From assembly GCA_965223435.1 (NCBI GenBank), contig CBDCWQ010000019.1, positions 1 to 64,000 of the forward strand: a DNA stretch of 64,000 nt, in the 5' to 3' direction. The notes under the pieces were generated by a model. It saw only the letters and a program-made list of their open reading frames with translations, was not told where the DNA came from and searched no databases. Positions 28,401-38,900 of this stretch are shown piece by piece. Source of the stretch: CBDCWQ01 sp965223435. Lineage in GTDB: Bacteria > Myxococcota > Kuafuiibacteriia > Kuafuiibacteriales > Kuafuiibacteriaceae. Each line of letters starts with the position of its first letter. Positions within the stretch are counted from its first letter, which is position 1. Position numbers and translations under genes: made by a program.

Positions 28401-29728
28401 CGATCGTAGCCCACATCTAGGCCTCGTTTCCATGTACTGCCTTCGCGAATCAGAACGGGATCTTCAAAAAGCACACCGGCATTGCTGCTGGTAACGACCC
28501 AGATTCTCGTCTGACGGTCCTCAGCTGAACTGTGCGACGTTGGCGTTTCAATCCATGCGATGCTGACCTGATTCCCTCGGGCTTCCATCGCCAAAGTGGA
28601 AACGTGTGTATCCTTCGGCAGCACATCCAGGATCTTCGGGGAAGAGAAGGTATTCGCCCTAGCACCTTGGGTGCTGCGTATATAGCGGAGCTCTTCGCGC
28701 TTGCCCGTATCCCTTTGAGCGATATACGCCACATGGGCCACAAGCAAACCGCCGTTTTGCGACAGCGCTGTTTTGGGCAGCCTAGCGGAATACATGCCGT
28801 CGGTGATGGCCACCGGCCTTTCGAAACCACCGGAATGAAGGGGCACTGCCCTCCCCACGACAAGCCGAGCGCGATTCGAGGGCACCGACTGATGTTCCCC
28901 GTTCGGGTCGTTTTCGGTGTAGGCCGTGACAAAGTATTCGTACGCCTCGTCATCCACCGGAACGTCCTCGGCATGATGCGTTTCGCCTCGAACGACAGCA
29001 ACGCGTGTCCCATTTCGATAAACCCCAAAAAATAAGGTGGTCTCTCGAGAGATGGGGGATCCATCGGAGAAAAGACGGGGCGCTCGCCACTGGATGGTCA
29101 CACGCTGACCCGATGACCTCGCTTGCATGTCCTTGGGCGGGTTCGGCACGAAGATAAATTGCGGTGCATCCTCGCGGGACCGCGAAGAGGAGCCTTCTGA
29201 GGTTTCGCCGGCGTGAACCCAGTATCCGTGGGTCTCTGTCAGAAGCTCGGTGCCGGCAAGCCGGAAATAACGCTGTGCCCCCGCATCCCAGGCCCGTATT
29301 TGAACATCCCCAAGATCAGACCCGGAGGTCGGTGAAGAGACGGTGCGTATGTGCCAGGTCCCAGAGTCGGGCGCACCGGCCAGGGCGCGCGACTCTCTGC
29401 CAGAACCGACGACAAGGGTGGTGGCCTTCTCGGAAAGCAGCCAGTAGGGCTTTCCCGGACCTAGCTCGTCCGCGATGGACAACCGCGTGGGGCCGTCGAG
29501 CGGACGGGTCGGCTCCCCTTGTTCCCCAACTTCCCATATCGCGACATGCTCGGCCTCGAGCTGCGCAAAGAGGTTTGCATCAAGCGCGCCTTGAAAGCTC
29601 CGAAGGTTCCACCCGGGTGACAACACATAGGCCCTTGTTTCCTCGAGTTCTGCTCCGGATGCGCGACCGGCCCTCACCACCAGGAGCGCGAGTCCCGCTG
29701 CCAAAAACATCCTCAACAACGCTTGCAC
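19430..29728 (-). CDS. Giant secreted protein A: propeller, two helical barrels, HTH and eight winged-helix-like units
   Basis: 3432 aa. GTG start at 29728 with GGGGGGTG upstream; an ATG six codons later is also possible. A signal peptide covers about 1-25. Order: family N-terminus (SPGWNL at 37, GYWVHA at 168); FnIII-like domain 192-294; sialidase/BNR-like propeller about 300-860 with the Asp-box SSDGGQSW (727) and the cluster Cys497/499/502/504; helical-barrel domain about 970-1540 (YTQGIALAQ, VTGATAWAVHG, VTEHNID, AIDNCSWL, HYFQN, HLEATTGL, GFPYSS). A second, diverged barrel spans about 1560-1950 (VKTEDNVLAYF). A segment shared with protein B runs about 1935-2245 and ends in an HTH-like stretch. 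A module shared with B and D lies about 2350-2520, then a basic linker, and tandem winged-helix-like repeats at 2594-3311. The barrel resembles six-hairpin glycosidases, but I cannot name a family or substrate. Confidence 0.8.
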   Translation of the reverse strand: MQALLRMFLAAGLALLVVRAGRASGAELEETRAYVLSPGWNLRSFQGALDANLFAQLEAEHVAIWEVGEQGEPTRPLDGPTRLSIADELGPGKPYWLLSEKATTLVVGSGRESRALAGAPDSGTWHIRTVSSPTSGSDLGDVQIRAWDAGAQRYFRLAGTELLTETHGYWVHAGETSEGSSSRSREDAPQFIFVPNPPKDMQARSSGQRVTIQWRAPRLFSDGSPISRETTLFFGVYRNGTRVAVVRGETHHAEDVPVDDEAYEYFVTAYTENDPNGEHQSVPSNRARLVVGRAVPLHSGGFERPVAITDGMYSARLPKTALSQNGGLLVAHVAYIAQRDTGKREELRYIRSTQGARANTFSSPKILDVLPKDTHVSTLAMEARGNQVSIAWIETPTSHSSAEDRQTRIWVVTSSNAGVLFEDPVLIREGSTWKRGLDVGYDRLGNHHLVWGEANKIFHLHNFTNQPSNVFDVRVRTPATQAVKYKAYHAPHDGTACRCEGCWCEESYPLSEEPDPNRPNKKRGPFLYRTEEAYVREPALHIGHDTITIIARQTSMWDNKPVLHPSWSRMYTDPEYSDDIILRTEPIKLVVGWKKVWKAAYEEGDEQLYASLGTRYQYRYQGTWHNDVSLKVAQRPVFKGAWVTTKVAPQNDVPKTGQWQEGAWRNHRQQSWRISVVDQEFHDTYTDSPSHPQVTTLPGARLLAVYEKGPSTNPNIHGDNSLYVALSSDGGQSWTAADTKLKGYTPSLASTSTGEVGLAFFEPGRDKEPANIRVVRTWPQEDWDPDALNLTPVRAVHHATHGQGAERLRGVPSIAAHEELFMVAWVRKAVEAYDSDQIVVARASRMDHAAQVPVLSQGITTDNRPITYVADNPDGQPKRKFTGNSGAKAFNEEPSTDDAYAPPGERGPSYPGEFHAAAVSSTAQTPFLALNRTDLARANPLSPADVNKDGGDHRSSAGLIPGNATRNYDEAQRVRDLLLMSVADAGPEQSLSYQVEYLPTDPLEWRPEDDQDSKHLAGFKRVWAYTQGIALAQRARQTGLDGQRQAQGMARYLCQQAVSLDAHKSLGWHFSWNTHKDHWKDARLVTGATAWAVHGLGLFITSHAFRALPSDQHKQEMKDCYARALRGLGDHTRTLHLQDGREVILMTAGWTTSGLLHADAPWKIIRQDGQPVTQDHSERWAYYSVLDAIGYDTFTEPPKIKVCTEASGIPCSGTSLTSGAWKEKEIDEGTWAALKERIQAENVVTEHNIDVLSVLNHAIKNAQALGLEGKEDLRTWRDRLRDGIFYALWDEDGWKTEFENAIPDIDASLGRLKNGFTSKARERILETKSAMEKALQENSLGRVITGGTLMEDASKKLRFQPSPHTAIDNCSWLALAVDYDSLRPVAQDRSLSVYGKRLDQCLQYTVLRFVKDLPFGVPACRDQNATCPPEPTYRGTHYFQNAFKDPYIEPSELQESSYHLEATTGLVAGLFRFADARPEANRAPFFQDEALALWAGVQQFVRDHGFPYSSQRIQDLSTMLASSTAAIWFIDVHDAIQKREQDFDRPLLPYADDSGLQARIEKAHATLEAMPLLFGLNEGQPTIEEQALAAMVFVSREDFAHALERILSLQDEDAPLPVDDTGTQMLIHYATVLLFQADPSIHDTPQGVQLLEALQSGLQNLIATRRVDGSGRLGGLFRAGESAMDTAVPVGLVKTEDNVLAYFTLDAAGALAAELSESGIVFDAHADALNDRLQDLCWLWGEGHPVDGEGVNEGYSGQASSRTLALCALFFAHDGQWDRAHSLANEMDLVLTSTEEALEQAPTGLAPDRRLWIDIAGPVLVRRALGVTDPRQEELALFRMQPEGLPFSASEFQGDTETTAPSGYDPSLGLLLAYQPEGAFGVFDGPLFGASAAILSRRGADDGQNAGEILKEALWRKLGDAMRALLVSTFRTHRFDALFHRVVLLRFAFEQVRDEVPIHRWNHAFALDRSEWIQKTDWELFNLCRAPLARPTDGASLPSEWGFRCERAQSLYKSLRRTRAGLDQPLEATLGDEPSGLMRSLFNDLNEALSYGPAEVWAISTAGEVCLTCGLLAPVVDWGAQASTAEMQKVLQHAITQPIIHALSPSKADGLERARAGKLLLRAPSVDVAAAFHPNSPAYWFRDSVLLRAIADHEPVPIELKGRSGRGLVLKRDPYAEENIRALRQLLNIHFDGRLPRAAEAAGLHLFTLHHAMRTGFIAHQTLESLLRALPLSDRQREALRRGFEPHSGKSILHEPGYRTDLIEAAEHATALVATGGTLDVWAERIQPYLDADGQTVDRVLASSMLRMPRISAPSKTPGQSTVGTKIRPDKGLIKALESLLRLEPASAGLGSALAVTLGLFVIEPTQMLSTIVVVDQLPEDWHGMWSPVGWVAADEVFLERFLPKTPWAEWTGFRSEEHIREFVPIYSAPSVDASSHAFDTDRIYLFEKEIFSVSDIPGSTDPGLLDIVLPQLPSALDDQPMIPVYALETDADRNAVIDSFLAEHPLWQWYLQVSGIHPALGTTEWNLWMRNFVLGTYFNADAATQAGGRKKTPEKPKGSGEIAKKKETPPSRVSSFYPSRGYDPGPALAALSQEQGMIIVKSVAAISELAGVLAGPNPFADIRDTLINLEAAGLIALSTNTGTVDEHTVVRLVPESFVALTDYLDALYPGVYVDRVMANSQLRLLADADARSIVEFVAEKTTSMSALKAAFPRLGAPVETYVEALLAGDLLFETTSGDFEIGSERGLDLKNHLKPLASRLYIQLPEMHEAIASMRDPSSLALMGLLSTFGTRTAPEVNAIFSATFTEAALVASELVIARRNPPYGIASYSLNAPQLLVVAAYLDGLFPGTGVSKLTVREELSLLGYESLGILDQLHAGAQSLDDLQARLPYGAARIETLILALEEAELVVRAPNSGHWSINPKPQLALANHLKGLVENARSSTLHVGQEFTQSPKETLLVLTLLSRHGPLPRTRLHAYTGVPKTLLDRVTKENWFERKDRTLRATGLVELHSANIQKSIAYFRHLFPGEASGNLSADEVLNVFHPAAFRLVLERLRDKPSTIDQLKADLPSISGRLEEIVEILREQRFVEGLPGGMFRLNETAGASLPKFLEDILIDASPKQPIRDVPEQALEALGREGAYTLMRLLHRLGPSGGTSLQEAAELSPGATLTALKVLRTAGLISADRKTVTSLNSQFSLVPGALEPIIAYLEAIYPGETVGPQSPELQAKQFGATAKIMVIERLRNGSASKVDLMADFPSWEDRMPDLLHELQDAGLIEVDRDSRAFRVNADRGLAFTEGLKLIARTEPAKSPDSTELPKASKLSGEYRAEEYTKKEMRKFVEDHGASSAIQIQTKDGYRIIKLQGAVVLKGLEGKYKFIRYLTVQQKYSYKSAAAIVKYVPETQASFRVTDLDMKTRIFNHDLEVVGNEDD
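19796..21949 (-). repeat. Four tandem ~180-residue repeats, each a pair of winged-helix-like domains
   Basis: Within protein A, residues 2594-3311. The marker Y(L/F)xx(L/I)(F/Y)PG occurs at 2664, 2843, 3022 and 3210, giving spacings of 179, 179 and 188 residues. Each period holds an ArsR/MarR-like unit ending in that marker (for example LMRLLHRLG, then LTALKVLRTAGLIS) and a second unit of the type VLERLRDKPSTIDQLKADLP. The copies are strongly diverged, so the array is old. Domain identity is judged by eye. Confidence 0.65.
22994..23194 (-). other. HTH-like segment in protein A
   Basis: Residues 2179-2245: NIRALRQLLNIHFDGRLPRA followed by AEAAGLHLFTLHHAMRTG and an LSDRQREAL helix. The spacing resembles the phage-repressor (XRE) helix-turn-helix. 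The matching segment of protein B reads NIQALRRFINQHYQGELW. Confidence 0.4.
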
Positions 29729-29821
29729 GTTTTCACCCCCCGACGGGTATGAGCCGCGGCCCTGACCCCACCCGAAAACCCTCCTAAACCATGCCCGGAT
29801 GGTGCGCGCAAGCGATCCTTC

Positions 29822-29938
29822 GACAAAAGCCCAATTCAGTACCCATGGACCTTCATCGCCAAAACCGCCAAACGGTCATCGCACATCAGAGCGGCCCGAA
29901 AAATCAAACCACGGGGTCGTGGACACCCCGCGACATTG
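29822..29938 (+). pseudogene. Duplicated fragment of the protease Ig/PKD domain
   Basis: About 117 bp closely match 19103-19220 of the protease gene, roughly 85% by eye. The match includes GACAAAAGCCCAATTCAGTA and TCAAACCACGG, with a one-base deletion that breaks the frame. It lies in the gap between giant genes B and A. It is a remnant of a second copy of that gene, or of a segmental duplication. Confidence 0.7.
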
Positions 29939-29954
29939 GGGCTCCGTTTTTTCG

Positions 29955-32900
29955 CTAGGGTTCGGGATCGGCGTTCTTGGGGCGCCCCCACCACGCATAG
30001 CCTTGAATGGTTTCCATGGTCACCTGCGTCCATCCCTTGACGCCCATGGGCGCGAAACTAAAGCGAACTTCGGTATAAGACCCCGTATCATCGCCAGGAA
30101 CAATAATCTCTCCGTGCAGCGCCTTGTTGGGGATTTTCTTGATCACGAGAAAATAGTGTTTCGCTTCAGACGACTTCTCATCCGTCCGGATTTCGCTCCG
30201 ATCTTCGATGACCTCCAAATCTGGAAACCGGTCTCGGATGCCCTCTGTCAAAAAGTGACGATACAGATCTGTCACGGTCATAGGCTCGTCAAACGTTCCC
30301 ATTTGACGATCCCATTGGGGGTTGGCTTCGGAGACTTTGGCCTCTTTTTGACCCTGGCGGTAGGCGAGCAAAGGGTCATTTGACCAACGGTCATAACGAG
30401 GCTTTAGGGCTTCAATCCTCTCGTCAGACCACTTGGGGTAGTAGCGAATTCGGTCGTCACTTCGCACCACACGAATGAATGGCTGCAGGGCCTTGGTCAG
30501 CAAGAGCCGAGCCACCGTCGTCTCGCGCTCCGGGGATTTCGATTCGGTGACCCCAACAATCACCCAACCCTGATCCCAAGATTCGATCGCTTTCCACATG
30601 GGGTGCGCATCATTGGGGCTATGAAGATCGAAGACCGGAAACGCAATGTAGCCCTTCCTAAAGTTGTACACCTGAACCACTTCTGCGCCCCAAAACAACT
30701 TTTTTTGAGCCGCGAGCAACATTTCGTCCGGCAGCGCAGTCCTCGCAATCCGAACGGGCCCTCCCAAGGCTGGCACGAACTGCTCCAACGAAGGCGGGGC
30801 CTCATCTTCCTTCTTCTTTCGTTCTGCGAGGAACTGGTCCAGCGTTGCGCTTCGTTCCTCCAATATTGTTGTGTATTGCTGCTTCGTTGGGGTTGAATAC
30901 GCGTCGAAGTCAGGACTCTCTATGACCCGTTTCAAAAAGCCCACCGACGCCTCATAACCTTGTATCGTAGATTGCAGGTCCCCATCATCACCGACAGGCG
31001 GGGGGGGGAGCTCTTGGGGAGGCGTCTTCAAGACCTGTTGAACCCCGCCGAAAATCTGGTGGGCCAGGGCCGTACGGATGCGAACACCTGCATCGGGCCG
31101 CAGCCTGCCTCGAGCATCGAAAGCAAGCTCTTCGAGGAGCAGACCAATGGTAATCAGAAGCGCCCCCTCATTGGATTCAGTGACTCTTAAGAGTTGGTCG
31201 TACTCCACTACGGTGAAGGAGCCCAGCCCGTCGCGTATGGAGTCCGCACTGAGCATCAGCTGCGTTGTTGGATCCGTACGTTTGGTCACGAGGATCTCCA
31301 AAGACTTGTCGGTCAACGTGCTTCGGTCTCCCGTCCACGAAAAAAGATTGTCCTCCTTAGGCTGAAATTGCGCCACATCGCGCACCGCCTGCAAGAGCAT
31401 GACTTTGAACCGTTCTTCTTGGCCCTTGATGGACGTGGTGCTCCAATCGTCGTCGAACTGAATGCGAACCGGTCCCTCGAGCGACTCCTTGACGGGACTG
31501 GAGTCGGCGATCATGTGTTCATAACGTACGGTTCTTACGGGTAGGGCCGGAGGACCAGGCTCTGGATTCGCGCTGTCCGCCTCGTCCGGCGAGGCACCAT
31601 CCGCTTTGGTGATCATGCGCTCCGGGGCCAAACCGTGGGTCTCGCCGCCATCACCCTGCCCCACACGAAACGCCAATGGATCTTGCACAATACGCTCGGC
31701 CTTCTGTAACGTGAGCTCACTCCGGATACTTAGCTCAACCCAAAACAGGAACATCTCGCGAATGTCTTCGGGCAACACCGAGGCCCATTCGGCGGCGCGT
31801 TTCCATCTTAAGTGGTTGCGAACCGAAGCGTTGATAATCGCGGAACGCGGGTGTTCGCTCCTGAGCGCATGAACCTGGAAAAACGCCCCCTCCTCAAAAT
31901 CGAGAACGCCAATGGACCCGAACTCGGGCGCCTCGAAACCCAAAAAGTCGATGGTGATATGATAGATCTTGTCATCGTCAAACCGTATGCTCGGGCCAGA
32001 CAATGGGGTGTCCATCCCATCCGAGGCCCCATAAATGGGTACATTCGCCCGAATGTCCTCTTCGTCTTTGAGATACGCCCCAAAGGGGGCCAGAAGATCT
32101 TCTCCGCGCACCCTGCCCACCGGCTCCCAAAACTCGGGCGAAGGCTCCTGGTCACTGGCGAAAAGTGAAAGAAGGCCCGGGTCCACTTCTAGCCCCAGAC
32201 TTCCGGTGTAAGCGACTATCGAGGGCACCGCGGCCACAACCGCCGAAAGCTCCGGGGGAAGAAGTAAAAGATCGTCAAGCTTTCGAGCGAGTACCTTGAG
32301 CGCCTGCGTTCCCCCTTTGAACTTGACCACGCCCAGGGGCTTCATTCCCCCGGAGATGTCGACCCAAGGCCTGAGGAGCGGAGGCTCCCGAAACCGGTGA
32401 AATACGCCATCCAGCACTTCACCCCGCTCTGCCAGCTGAGCATGAAGCCAAAAGGAATCTGCACCTACGCCTTCGCCCAAAGGACCGGTGCTATCGCTCG
32501 GGTCTGGAACAAAGCTAAACTCAGTTTTGGCGCTTTCGATTTCATCCTGCGACAGACGGGCTCCGCTCGCCACTCGCTCGAAAGCCTCTTCGGTCATTTG
32601 GCCACTTTGCATCATCCCATGAATGATGGCGCCGGTCAGTTGGGATCGAGAGGCGACAGTCCATAGTTCGCCCTGGTAGTGCTGATTGATGAAACGTCGG
32701 AGCGCCTGAATATTTTTTTGCGAGGCGCCATCCCTCCGTTCAGCCCCCAGGGTAGCCACACCATGACCGAGGGCATGACCTTTGCCCATAACCGGCAAGG
32801 CGTTGTCATGGGCAAGGAGTCGGTATTCGACGGCAGTGCGTGTCCAGTAGTCCGGTGAAGCCGGGTTCTGAGCCGAAACGCGGTCGATGCCGTCGAGGTC

Positions 32901-35900
32901 ATACACGCCATCTTCCGAGGCAGCGGCACGCTGGATCGCTTCGGCCCAATGGGCCCGAAGTTGGGTTCGAATGTCGGGCACGCTGCCTGAGGTCAACGGC
33001 TGGCGCTGAACACGGGCCAAAAAGGCGTACGAAGAATGCGTACCCATGTCGCGCACCCCATCGAGATTTCCGAAACGCATCCGGTCTTCATCCCCCGCCA
33101 GGACCGAAGCGGTGGTCACCTGCCCAAGCCTGAGAAGCTCAAAGTCATCATCTCGTCGGTCAATCTCGAGAGCCAGCGCAATGGGATCATCACCACCAAG
33201 CCGCAGTTCCAAAAGAGAAAGAAATGCGTCTTCCAAGTCTTCGCAGGCAACACCGACAAGGTCCTCGGGCTTCTTGTCATAAAAGTCGGCTACCCCACCA
33301 CACCCATAGCTGAGCCGATGAACCGTTTCGAGAAGTTGGTCTTCGTAGGACAGACGAACGAAGAGCCATGGCCAGCTGTGCACCGGGGTCCCTTTGGCGT
33401 ATTCTTGGTACACGAAACGCACGCGTACAAGTCTATGCAGGAGGGCATCGAAGGTGCTCGCACGATAGTCCGACATCAACAGCGCGCCAAGCCCATCCAG
33501 ATAACGCCAGCCAAGACGGCTGCGCACCACGGGCGCGCTTGGCATCGAAAACGAGGACTCGGCGGCAGCAAACATCGACTTCGCATCAACGCCAAAAACG
33601 CCAGCCGGGTTCTCTAGAATCACGTGCTGCGCCAGCTCCGCCACACTCATTGTCGAAACAGAACCGCGAAATCTGTGAGACTCAAGCCATGCCAGCTCAG
33701 CCAGCCTAGGATCGAAGGCAGCGCTCCCCCGGCGAACGAGCGCGAACAAAAACGGTGCGTCGCTGGGCCCTTCACGAGGGACCGAAAGGTGCGTGGGCCA
33801 GCTCGGAGGTTGCGATCGAAGCGTGTGTTCAAAAAGCCGCCGAAACCTCGGTTCGCCACCTGTTCCGTCTATGACGGAGAACCACAAAAACAACGCGGCC
33901 GCCTCAGCAGAACTGCCGGCATCAGCCATGGGGGTGATCACCCCATCCTTGTCGGCCCGAAGGAGAGCGATGGCGCGGCCTTCGCCTTGAGCGTCCCAAA
34001 AATGATCGTACATGGCCAAACGAATTTGATCGCCGAAATCGTCGAGAAACATCGCATCTGGTTCCGAATTCGCCACCAGGCGTTGCACGGCCTCAATCGC
34101 GAAATAGGCATAAAAATGATCTCTGACCGACAGTGTGGGCAGAATCGGCGCCCCCTCGCGCTCTTCCGACTCTTGTTCGGGCGGAAGGACATGGAGCCCT
34201 AGGGACTTCGCGAGATACTCAGGATGGCCCATTCCGCCTAAAAGAGGGCCGTCTGATTCTCGCAGACTGTAGAGATTTCGGATCGATCGCAAGACATCGA
34301 CCAGGCTGGCCACAAGGCCCGGACGTTGCTCGCGAAGCGGACCATTCGCCTCCAGGTAGCGGGCCAAAGCGTAGACGGACAACAATTGGGTCGCGGTGCG
34401 GTAATAGGGGAGCTGTTGCCGTCTGCGTGACGTGACGGCAAAAGGAAACTGAGCGTACGACGCCTTAGAAGTACTGATGGTGGTGATGAGGGAAAAGAGT
34501 CCGTCCATCCATGGCTCAAGGATAGGAACCTGGCCGAAGTAGTCCGGGTCGTATTCGGGCGTCCGCGTAGATGCAGCAAGAATCGCCCAGGCTTGTTCCT
34601 CAACGAAGGCCAAGGAACGCGCGTTGATCTCAAGGCCCGAGTCGAACAGAGGACCGCGCTCATACTCCCACAACGATTCGACCACTTCCGGAGGGTCTTG
34701 AGACACATCGATCACTTCAACCTGATGGGAGAGCCCCCCGAATCGATGCTGAAAGGACCAAAAACCTGACCCTTGGATATCGGCCGCAGGCCCCCTCGGG
34801 TTTTGCAGGCCTTCAAGGGTGACGGGAAGCGAGGTGGCGAAGTCTTTTTGGTGCTCTTTCGATATCAGACGAGCAATGGGCACCCCTTCTGGCTTAGGCA
34901 CCTGACGGCCCCAATCCACGTCGCCCAGCTCCGGAAATCCTCGAGCGCCTTTTTTAAAGGAGAAGGAAAACGCGCCGGTGACCTCATCGAAGTCGGTTTC
35001 GCCTACGAACCATTCTTCTTCGTCCATTATAAAGGACAACATGACGTGGTACCCACCCTGGAGCCCAGTCACATCCACCTGACCGAAAAAGGCGTAGTGA
35101 ATCTCGTCAAACCAGCCCCATTCGTTGAGGAGATGACGCAAATCGTCGGAGGCCGGGGAGGTCTTTTTTGCCGTGACGTCCACGCTGATGGACGTGATGT
35201 TGACCGGAACATCCACAACCTCGGTGATGGGTGGTGGCGGCGCACCCTCTGCCACATAAATAGGCGTCGTGCTCTCAGACGGCCCCTCTCCATAGTCGTT
35301 TCTGATTCGCAAACGAACTCGATAATTCTCGGGCGAGGCTTCGCTTTCAAACACCCCCCAATCCGGATCTCGCAAACCATCTTCCTCTTTTGGCATGAAG
35401 CGGGGCCTAAAACGGGCACGAGGGTCCCCGAGGCCACCCCGCAAAAGGAGCGTTTTCCATGCATCTTGGGTGCGCGCCCTCTCTTTTTCAGGGTCAACGA
35501 CCCGCGCATAGTTTTTGAGGGGGCGATCAAGATTTTGCCCCTGCCCCGCATAGTAGTCGAAGACATCGATGTACCAGATGACCGCCGTGCTCGATTGAAG
35601 GAGGGTCATCAAGTCCTGAATGCGGCGACTCGAATACGGAAAACCGTTGTCTCGCACGAACTTTTGCATGTGTCGCCACAAAGAATCGGCTTGGTCACCC
35701 AACCTTTGGACCTCGGGCCGGTCTGGGTTGGCGTCCACAAATCTTCGAAGTCCGAGCACCAGACCAGCGGTCGCTTCGAGGTGATAGAGCGCCTCCTGTT
35801 CGTCGCTGGCGTCGATGTACGGGTCGGAAAAACTGTTGGGGAAGTAATGGGTGCCGACGTACACGCGGCCGTTGAATTCAAGCGACTTCACAAAGTGATC

Positions 35901-38900
35901 AATCGTGTAGTCCAAACACTTCGACAGTTTGTCTCGCGCGCCGGCCCCCAAGCTCGTATAGTCCACCGAGAGCGCCAGCCAACTGCAGTTGTCGATGGCG
36001 GTCTGCGAATCGGCATCGAAATCGTTGCCCAAAAAGGCCCCCCCAGTAATAAAGCGTCCCTCTTTGGGTTCCCAAAGTTCATGAAAAATGCCGGCCCGAA
36101 GTTCATCTCGCCAAGGCCGAAGCTCTCTTTCAAACCCACGGTCGGCTGGGGACATGTGCTTTGAAATCACGGACCAATGCAGAAGGGCGTGGTTCAAGAC
36201 ACTGAGCTGGTCGAGGTTGTGTTCGGTGACCACGTTGTCCGCTTGAGTGGTCGTCCGCAGGATTTCAAAGTCTGTTTCAGTCAGGGTGTGTCTTCCAAGA
36301 GGCGCACGGCGGCCACCTTCGTTCAGGCGGTATCGCTCGATGGTCGGAGGATTTTCGCTGTCGAAGTCATCGTAGCCGATGGCATCGAGAATATCGTAGT
36401 AGTCCCACAAGATCTGGGCATCGTCCTCTAGGCCAAGCACATGGGGCGCCGCCGCGTTTTGAAGACCCCGGGTCGTCCACCCCGCGGTCATCAGTCCACC
36501 GCGCCGGTGAACCATCAAACCTCTGAGTGCTCCGAGGTAACAATCCAAAATTGCCTTTCTGTCCTTTTCTTCGGTCTCTTCGAGAAAGGCTCGGGTCGTG
36601 ACGTAGACCCCCAAACCATGAACGGCCCAGGCGTTGGCCCCGGTGACCCTTCGGGCGTCTGCCCAGTCGTCGCCGTTGGTATTCCAAGAAAATGGCCAAC
36701 CGAGAAGGTCGGAAGGACTTTTTGCGGCATTTGACCGGGCGCTGTCGCACAAAAAATGCGCCAACGCCCCTGCCCTGGCATCCCCCTGCCGCGCGTACTG
36801 CGCAAGGGCGATGCCCTGGGTGTAGACCCAGACGCGATCGAACTGGGCCAAGTAGCGAGAATCCGACTCACTGACGTCGCCTTCGTACTCCAGTTGTGCA
36901 CCCAGTTCGGTACTGTAGAGCCTATCGCGAAGGCGTATCGCCCGGCGATGGTTGCCCTGAAGGTTGGCCGGGTCGACCTTGGGTTCTGCTTCCAAAAGAA
37001 ATCCAGCGTGCGGAGCGAAGGCGGCCCCATCGGCAAGCGCCCCTACGGGTGTGCTCTCGAAGGAGGCAAGCGCCGGGCGTCCATCGGCAGAAAACTCGGC
37101 CCACACCGTTTGACTGACCGTCCCCGAAGCAAGATGAACATCTGCAGGCGATGATTGAGATTGCAAAGTGGCGGGCGAACAACCTGCCGACAGCATATGG
37201 TAGTCGTTCAAACACTCCAGCTTGGCTTGCACCGCCTGGTGGGCAACCGGATGACTCGGCGCGGTGAGCACGAGCCGCGACGTTTCCTTCCCTGCAAAAA
37301 CGGAGCGGGTTGTGACGATGTGGTTTTCTCCCCCGGGTTCCTGCGGCGCCCGAACCCAAGCAACAATCAAGAGTTCGCCGTAGCTGACGACGGTCGGCAC
37401 CCTCAGGTTTTCAGCCCCGGCGCCGTGGGTCTTCCAGTGGACGGGTGCGGGGAGCTTTCGGCTGGCCAAGAGTGGATTTTCTGGCTGCCTGGCTGCGTCC
37501 ATCCGCACCACCTGAATCGAAGCCTTTTGATGTTCCGCGACAGAGTAAAAGGCTGCGGCCAGCGTACCGTCTGCGGCCAAGGCCACAGACGGTACGTAGC
37601 CCGCGGCCATTCGGCTGGGTGAAGACCAACGGAGACCACCATCGGAGGAATGCACGGCGTAGATCGGGTTGCCCCCCGGGGCATTGGGATCTGATGATGT
37701 CCCCTTTTCGTACACCACCACCCGCCGACCGTCGGTACCACTGGCAAGCCGAGGCAATGAGGGTCCACTCAAACCTCTATGAGGCCCCTCTTCATCGCCG
37801 CAGACTTGGGCCTCACCGCGCTCGCTCTCGAAAGCGTCTAGCGTTGTGATGCGCCAGTTTTGAAGCGTATTGTCGACCCATGCGCCTTGGGCCCAGCCCG
37901 TCTCGACGGAGCGATCTTCTTCCCTGAGCTCGATGAAGCGCCCCACCAGCCGAGGCACAGTCACCCGCTCTGTCTTGGGTTCAGACCAGTCCCCGGAAAC
38001 AATGGGGCGAGAGGCAATTTTGATGCGGTCCGTCTCGTCCCAGCGGCCCGCATACAAGTTCATATACCAATCGCGCTCGTGGGGCCTTGAACCGTCGTAG
38101 CTGTAGAAGTCGTCGAGGGACGCGAAGGATGCGGTGTAGCTGAAGTCCAACCGTTCCCGGGCGTACAGGTCTGTTCCGTTTTCTGGCGGGTTTGGGGCGC
38201 AGGCGTAGGGGTCTTTTTTCCAGGCGTGACGAAAACCGTGTTGTCGGGCGATGGACCCGATGGGTGGGCACGATTGTGGGAGACCCGAGTCGGAAGGATT
38301 CGACGCCTCCGCTCGAAAATAGGGACCAAGGGCACCAGTCCAGTTCGGATTCCGCACCGGAAGGTTGTCGTAGTTCCGAGTCTGACGCACCACGATGCTG
38401 ATTTGGTGGTCATCCACGTGAAGCGACGGGTTCTCGACGTAGTTGCGCTCAACCCGTTCGAGGTACACCCCAAAAGGGGCGTCTTGGTTCTTCGGGTTGG
38501 GCTCGAGGGCCAGAGAGTAGCTTTCATCGACCGGATCGGGGCACCCACAGGCCCCCTCACAGCCCTTGCCAGCATAGATGCGGTGATAACGAACGATCTC
38601 ATCATTGACCCTTCGTTTGGTTTCATCAAAAACATTCTCGGGTGGCCCCTGAAAGTCTTTCAGGTACAGGGCCTGACTGGCCTCTCCCCAAACCAAGTGA
38701 CTGTGCCCCAAGCGATCGATGCCAAGCCCAAGGCTCTGCTTCCATTGCGTATTGCTGTGAAGAGGATCGGTCACGGGATCAAATCGTTCACCCCCGGTGG
38801 AGCTGCTCGCGACGTAAAGACTGCTCGTTGAGTTTGGGCCTCCTTCTGAAGACCGGCTCACCTGGAGCCAAGCAATGAGTACCCGCCCGGCCTTGGCTGC

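Noticed and set aside
34773..36164. 463-codon plus-strand frame inside giant gene B
   Set aside because: Antisense of the conserved barrel region of B; the minus-strand reading carries the family motifs.
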